From Verrucomicrobiota bacterium (GTDB lineage Bacteria > Verrucomicrobiota > Verrucomicrobiia > Opitutales > Opitutaceae), in contig JACRQG010000007.1 of assembly GCA_016222805.1 (NCBI GenBank), forward strand, positions 310,001 to 374,000: 64,000 nucleotides of DNA, read 5' to 3'. Positions 61,715 through 64,000 of the stretch are shown piece by piece. Numbering within the stretch: position 1 is the first letter of the stretch; every line of letters starts with the position of its first letter. The notes beneath the pieces were generated by a model. That model was not told the DNA's origin. It searched no databases and worked only from the letters and a program-made list of their open reading frames with translations. The position numbers and the translations under genes are program-made.

Positions 61715-62170
61715 TCAGATCTTCTCCCACGGACGATCCGGGGAGGACGCCCGGCCCTCGTCGTAGTCGAGATAGTCGAACATCGTGAGGATCGGCGCCC
61801 CATCCAGGCGGCTTTCGGCGATTCTCTTGGCGAGCGTGGGGGCGGCGGAATCGCGCCAGCCCCGTTTCACCATGAAGTTGTTCCACACCTCGCACTCCTC
61901 GTCGCTGCGCGGACCGCCGTGCTCGTGGCACCAGGCGAGCAGTTGCTCGTCGTCGCGGTCGCCGGCCAGCACGCGCGCCTTCAATTCCCCATAGTCGACG
62001 CGCAGGAAGTTGCAGCAGCGGCCGTCGAAGCCCTTGCCCAGGTTGGGGCCGTACTCGTCGAGGGGCAGCCGGCCAGCGGCCTGGAGGCGGATCTTGTCGA
62101 GCATCCGGCCGAAATAAACGAGGCGGCCGACCTTGTGGTAGGGACTGCGGAGACCGGGGACGTGGGACAT
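61715..62170 (-). CDS. DUF5069 protein
   Basis: The 151-residue cytoplasmic protein has the DUF5069 pattern: PGLRSPYHKVGRLVYFGRML followed by a helix, YGPNLGKGFDGRCCNFLRVD and DDEQLLAWCHEHG. The C-terminal part (PAPTLAKRI-like, then MFDYLDYDEGR) is extended. The family is frequent in Verrucomicrobiota and Planctomycetota and has no assigned role. It converges on the sulfatase gene and diverges from the broken Asp-box gene. Confidence 0.82.
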   Translation of the reverse strand: MSHVPGLRSPYHKVGRLVYFGRMLDKIRLQAAGRLPLDEYGPNLGKGFDGRCCNFLRVDYGELKARVLAGDRDDEQLLAWCHEHGGPRSDEECEVWNNFMVKRGWRDSAAPTLAKRIAESRLDGAPILTMFDYLDYDEGRASSPDRPWEKI

Positions 62171-62378
62171 GGGAGGGAGTGAAGGGAAGACAGTATGCCG
62201 AGCGATGACCGCCAAGGCAATCCGCCGGTGCGGGCGGACGACCTTCCGGGCCGGGTGCCTGTGGCCCGCCGCGACAAAATTACCCCTGGCGCGGAATTTG
62301 CCTGTTCGCCCGGCGGCGGCACGCCACACTCCGGTTCCCGGTCGGGTGCGCCGACCGGCTGCGCCCTTTCTCCTTGCC

Positions 62379-63510
62379 ATGAAAACGCCCGCTTTGCTCC
62401 CGCCGCTCCGTTCCGCCTGGTTCCTCCTCCTGACCGCCGCCGCGATCGCGACGCCCGCGGCCATCGCCGCCGCCCCGGCGCCCGCGGCGAAGCCCGATCA
62501 CTCGAAAGTCCCGGGAGTGGTCATCGCCCACAGCGAGTTGCGTCTATCGCTCGACTGACCGCGGCCGCACCTGGGAGCAGATCAGCCGCATCGACGGCCT
62601 CTTCTGGGGCAGCATCTTCTACCACCGCGGCGCGGTCTACGTGATGGGCACCACCGCCGGCCACCGCCACGGTCATTGCACCATCCGCCGCTCGACCGAT
62701 GGCGGACGCACCTGGACCGAGCCGAAGGACGAGCGCAGCGGGCTGCTGTTTCCCGACATCTCGTATCACACGGCGCCCACGCCCGTGATCGTGCATCAGG
62801 GCCGCCTCTGGCGGGCGATGGAGGACGAGAAGGGCGGCGAAAAGTGGGGCCTCATGTTCCGCGCGTTCATGCTCTCGGCCCCGGAGGACGCCGATCTGCT
62901 GCAGGCGTCGAACTGGACTGCCTCCAACGCCATTCCCCGCAACGAGACCTGGCTCGGGGGCCGCTTCGGCGGCTGGCTGGAGGGCAACGCCGTCGTCGAC
63001 CCCCAGGGCCGCATCGTGAATGTGCTGCGCGTCGATTTCCGCGACGTGCCGGAGAAGGCCGCGATCGTGAGGGTCTCCGCCGACGGCCGGACCGCGACCT
63101 TCGATCCGGAGCGCGATTTCATCGACTTCCCCGGTGGCTGCAAAAAGTTCGTCATTCGCCCCGACCCCAAGGACGGCCGCTACTGGACGATCGCCAACGC
63201 CGTCCTGCCACAACACGTCGGCCCGGAAGTGGGCCGCATCCGCAACGCCGCCGTGCTCATGTCCTCGACCGACCTGCGCACCTGGACGCCCCACCGCACG
63301 ATCATCTACCACCCCGACGTGAAGAACCACGGGTTCCAGTACGTCGACTGGCTCTTCGAGGGCGACGACCTGATCGTCGTGTCGCGCACGGCCTGCGACG
63401 ACGGTCTCGGCGGCGCCGACAACCAACACAATTCAAACTACCTGACCTTCCATCGCGTGGAGAATTTCCGCCGGCATGTCCGGGAGCGCGTGGCCGTGGC
63501 CGGGCAATAA
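62379..63510 (+). pseudogene. Broken sialidase-like gene (paralogue C), internal deletion and frameshift
   Basis: The first 59 codons from ATG 62379 give an intact signal peptide and the family start PGVVIAHS, then run into a stop at 62556. From about 62540 the +1 frame carries on with VYRSTDRGRTWEQISR, STDGGRTW, NVLRVDFRDVPEKAAIVR and the family ending YLTFHRVENFRR, to a stop at 63510. Compared with paralogue A, about 35-40 residues between PGVV and the first Asp-box (the region of GSPSIIILPDGSYLVSHD) are missing at the junction. A deletion whose length is not a multiple of three explains both the loss and the frame change. An assembly error is possible. Confidence 0.8.
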
Positions 63511-63623
63511 TCCAGGCGGCGGGCATCCCCTGCAGGCGGCCGCGGCGCCCGACCCCGGCGTTCGGGGATAGTGCACGTCCCGACTTGAGGCGCGCGCCGG
63601 TCGTGTCATGGTCTGCAGACCCC

Positions 63624-64000
63624 ATGCGAATCCCTGCGTGCCTCCTCCTTGCCGCGCTCCTGGCGATGCTGGCGGCCGGGCGGTTGGGGGCCACCGGGAT
63701 CCGTCCCCCGAACATCCTCTTCGTCCTGGCTGACAATTGGGGTTATCCGCATGCCGGCATCCTGGGCGATCCGCTGGCCCAGACTCCGGTCTTTGACCGG
63801 CTCGCCCGCGAAGGAGTGCTGCTCAACCGGGCGTTTTGTCCGGTGCCTTCCTGTTCTCCCACGCGGGCCTGCCTCCTGACCGGACGCGCGGCGCACCAAT
63901 TGGGAGAGGCGGCCAGTCTCTGGAGCGGCTTCGACCGCGGACATCGGGTATTCACCGACCTCCTCCGCGAAGGAGGCTACGACGTGGGTTTCACCGGAAA
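63624..64000 (+). CDS. Type I sulfatase 3, N-terminal part (runs off the window)
   Basis: The frame opens at ATG 63624 with a signal peptide (PACLLLAALLAMLAAGRLGA) and enters the sulfatase fold: PPNILFVLADNWGYPHAGIL, the formylglycine motif C77-S-P-T-R with LLTGR, and GGYDVGFTGK at the window end. About 125 codons are visible of the usual 450-550. The first metal aspartate pair, normally DD, reads DN, a variation seen in some sulfatases. It follows the broken Asp-box gene by 113 nt. The call is firm for the family. Confidence 0.88.
   Translation, partial: MRIPACLLLAALLAMLAAGRLGATGIRPPNILFVLADNWGYPHAGILGDPLAQTPVFDRLAREGVLLNRAFCPVPSCSPTRACLLTGRAAHQLGEAASLWSGFDRGHRVFTDLLREGGYDVGFTG

Noticed and set aside
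1-64000. Mobile elements, prophage, CRISPR arrays, tRNA or rRNA genes
   Set aside because: No transposase, integrase, repeat-spacer array or recognisable structural RNA gene was found on either strand.

Overview
The window is high-GC chromosomal DNA from what is most likely a member of Opitutaceae (Verrucomicrobiota). The reasons are the large TonB-dependent receptors with carboxypeptidase-like N-terminal domains, the sulfatase and Asp-box hydrolase genes, the LacI-controlled glycan loci, a CcoN-CcoO fusion, and DUF2934 and DUF5069 proteins. No rRNA, tRNA, CRISPR array, transposase or prophage gene was recognised.

Bases 1-7536 hold a respiratory cluster. A heme O synthase gene (ctaB, cut by the window edge) diverges from six tightly packed genes: a divergent 12-helix heme-copper-oxidase-like protein, a 49-residue membrane peptide, a CuA subunit II, a second heme-copper subunit I whose active-site helix reads GHQSQQ in place of H-P-E-V-Y, a Sco protein fused to a membrane domain, and a cytochrome b / 2x[4Fe-4S] fusion. 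Subunit I lacks the cross-linked tyrosine of oxygen reductases. A TTGAC-N4-ATCAA (FNR/Dnr-type) box lies in the divergent promoter. The best reading is a CuA-type nitric oxide reductase (eNOR-like) with accessory electron-transfer proteins.

Bases 7944-17602 hold a B12-dependent ribonucleotide reductase (nrdJ), then a nitrite-reduction block: a YwiC-like membrane domain in one uninterrupted frame with nirK (which also carries a C-terminal cytochrome c), nirV, a Cys-rich Sco protein, an outer-membrane porin, a DUF2249 protein, a cupin, a Crp/Fnr regulator that may act at the box above, and a Cys-rich protein of unknown function. Together the two blocks could take nitrite to NO and then N2O. No nitrate or nitrous oxide reductase is present here.

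Bases 17665-22332 hold a leftward two-component block (PAS histidine kinase, single-domain receiver, receiver-kinase hybrid, LuxR-type regulator) and a divergent PocR-AraC regulator. Bases 22430-30887 hold a complete cbb3 oxidase locus: a CcoS-like peptide, ccoNO, ccoQ, a mono-heme ccoP, ccoG, a 51-residue membrane peptide, a SafE-type protein and the copper ATPase ccoI. It is closed by a terminator belonging to an opposing universal stress protein gene.

From 31584 onward the window turns to polysaccharide use. A LacI regulator precedes a promoter with a perfect 14-bp palindrome between its -35 and -10 boxes. Downstream lie a TonB receptor, an FG-GAP protein, a DapA/NanA-type aldolase, an MFS transporter, two Asp-box proteins, a second TonB receptor and a sulfatase. 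Further right are a lipid kinase, a KduD-like dehydrogenase divergent from a YidR homologue across a 27-bp operator-like palindrome, a sialate O-acetylesterase, two alpha/beta hydrolases, a third Asp-box protein, a pectinesterase, a third TonB receptor, another sulfatase, a DUF5069 protein, a broken Asp-box gene and the start of a third sulfatase. The mix suggests uptake and trimming of sulfated, acetylated or uronate-rich glycans; the exact substrate cannot be read from sequence alone.
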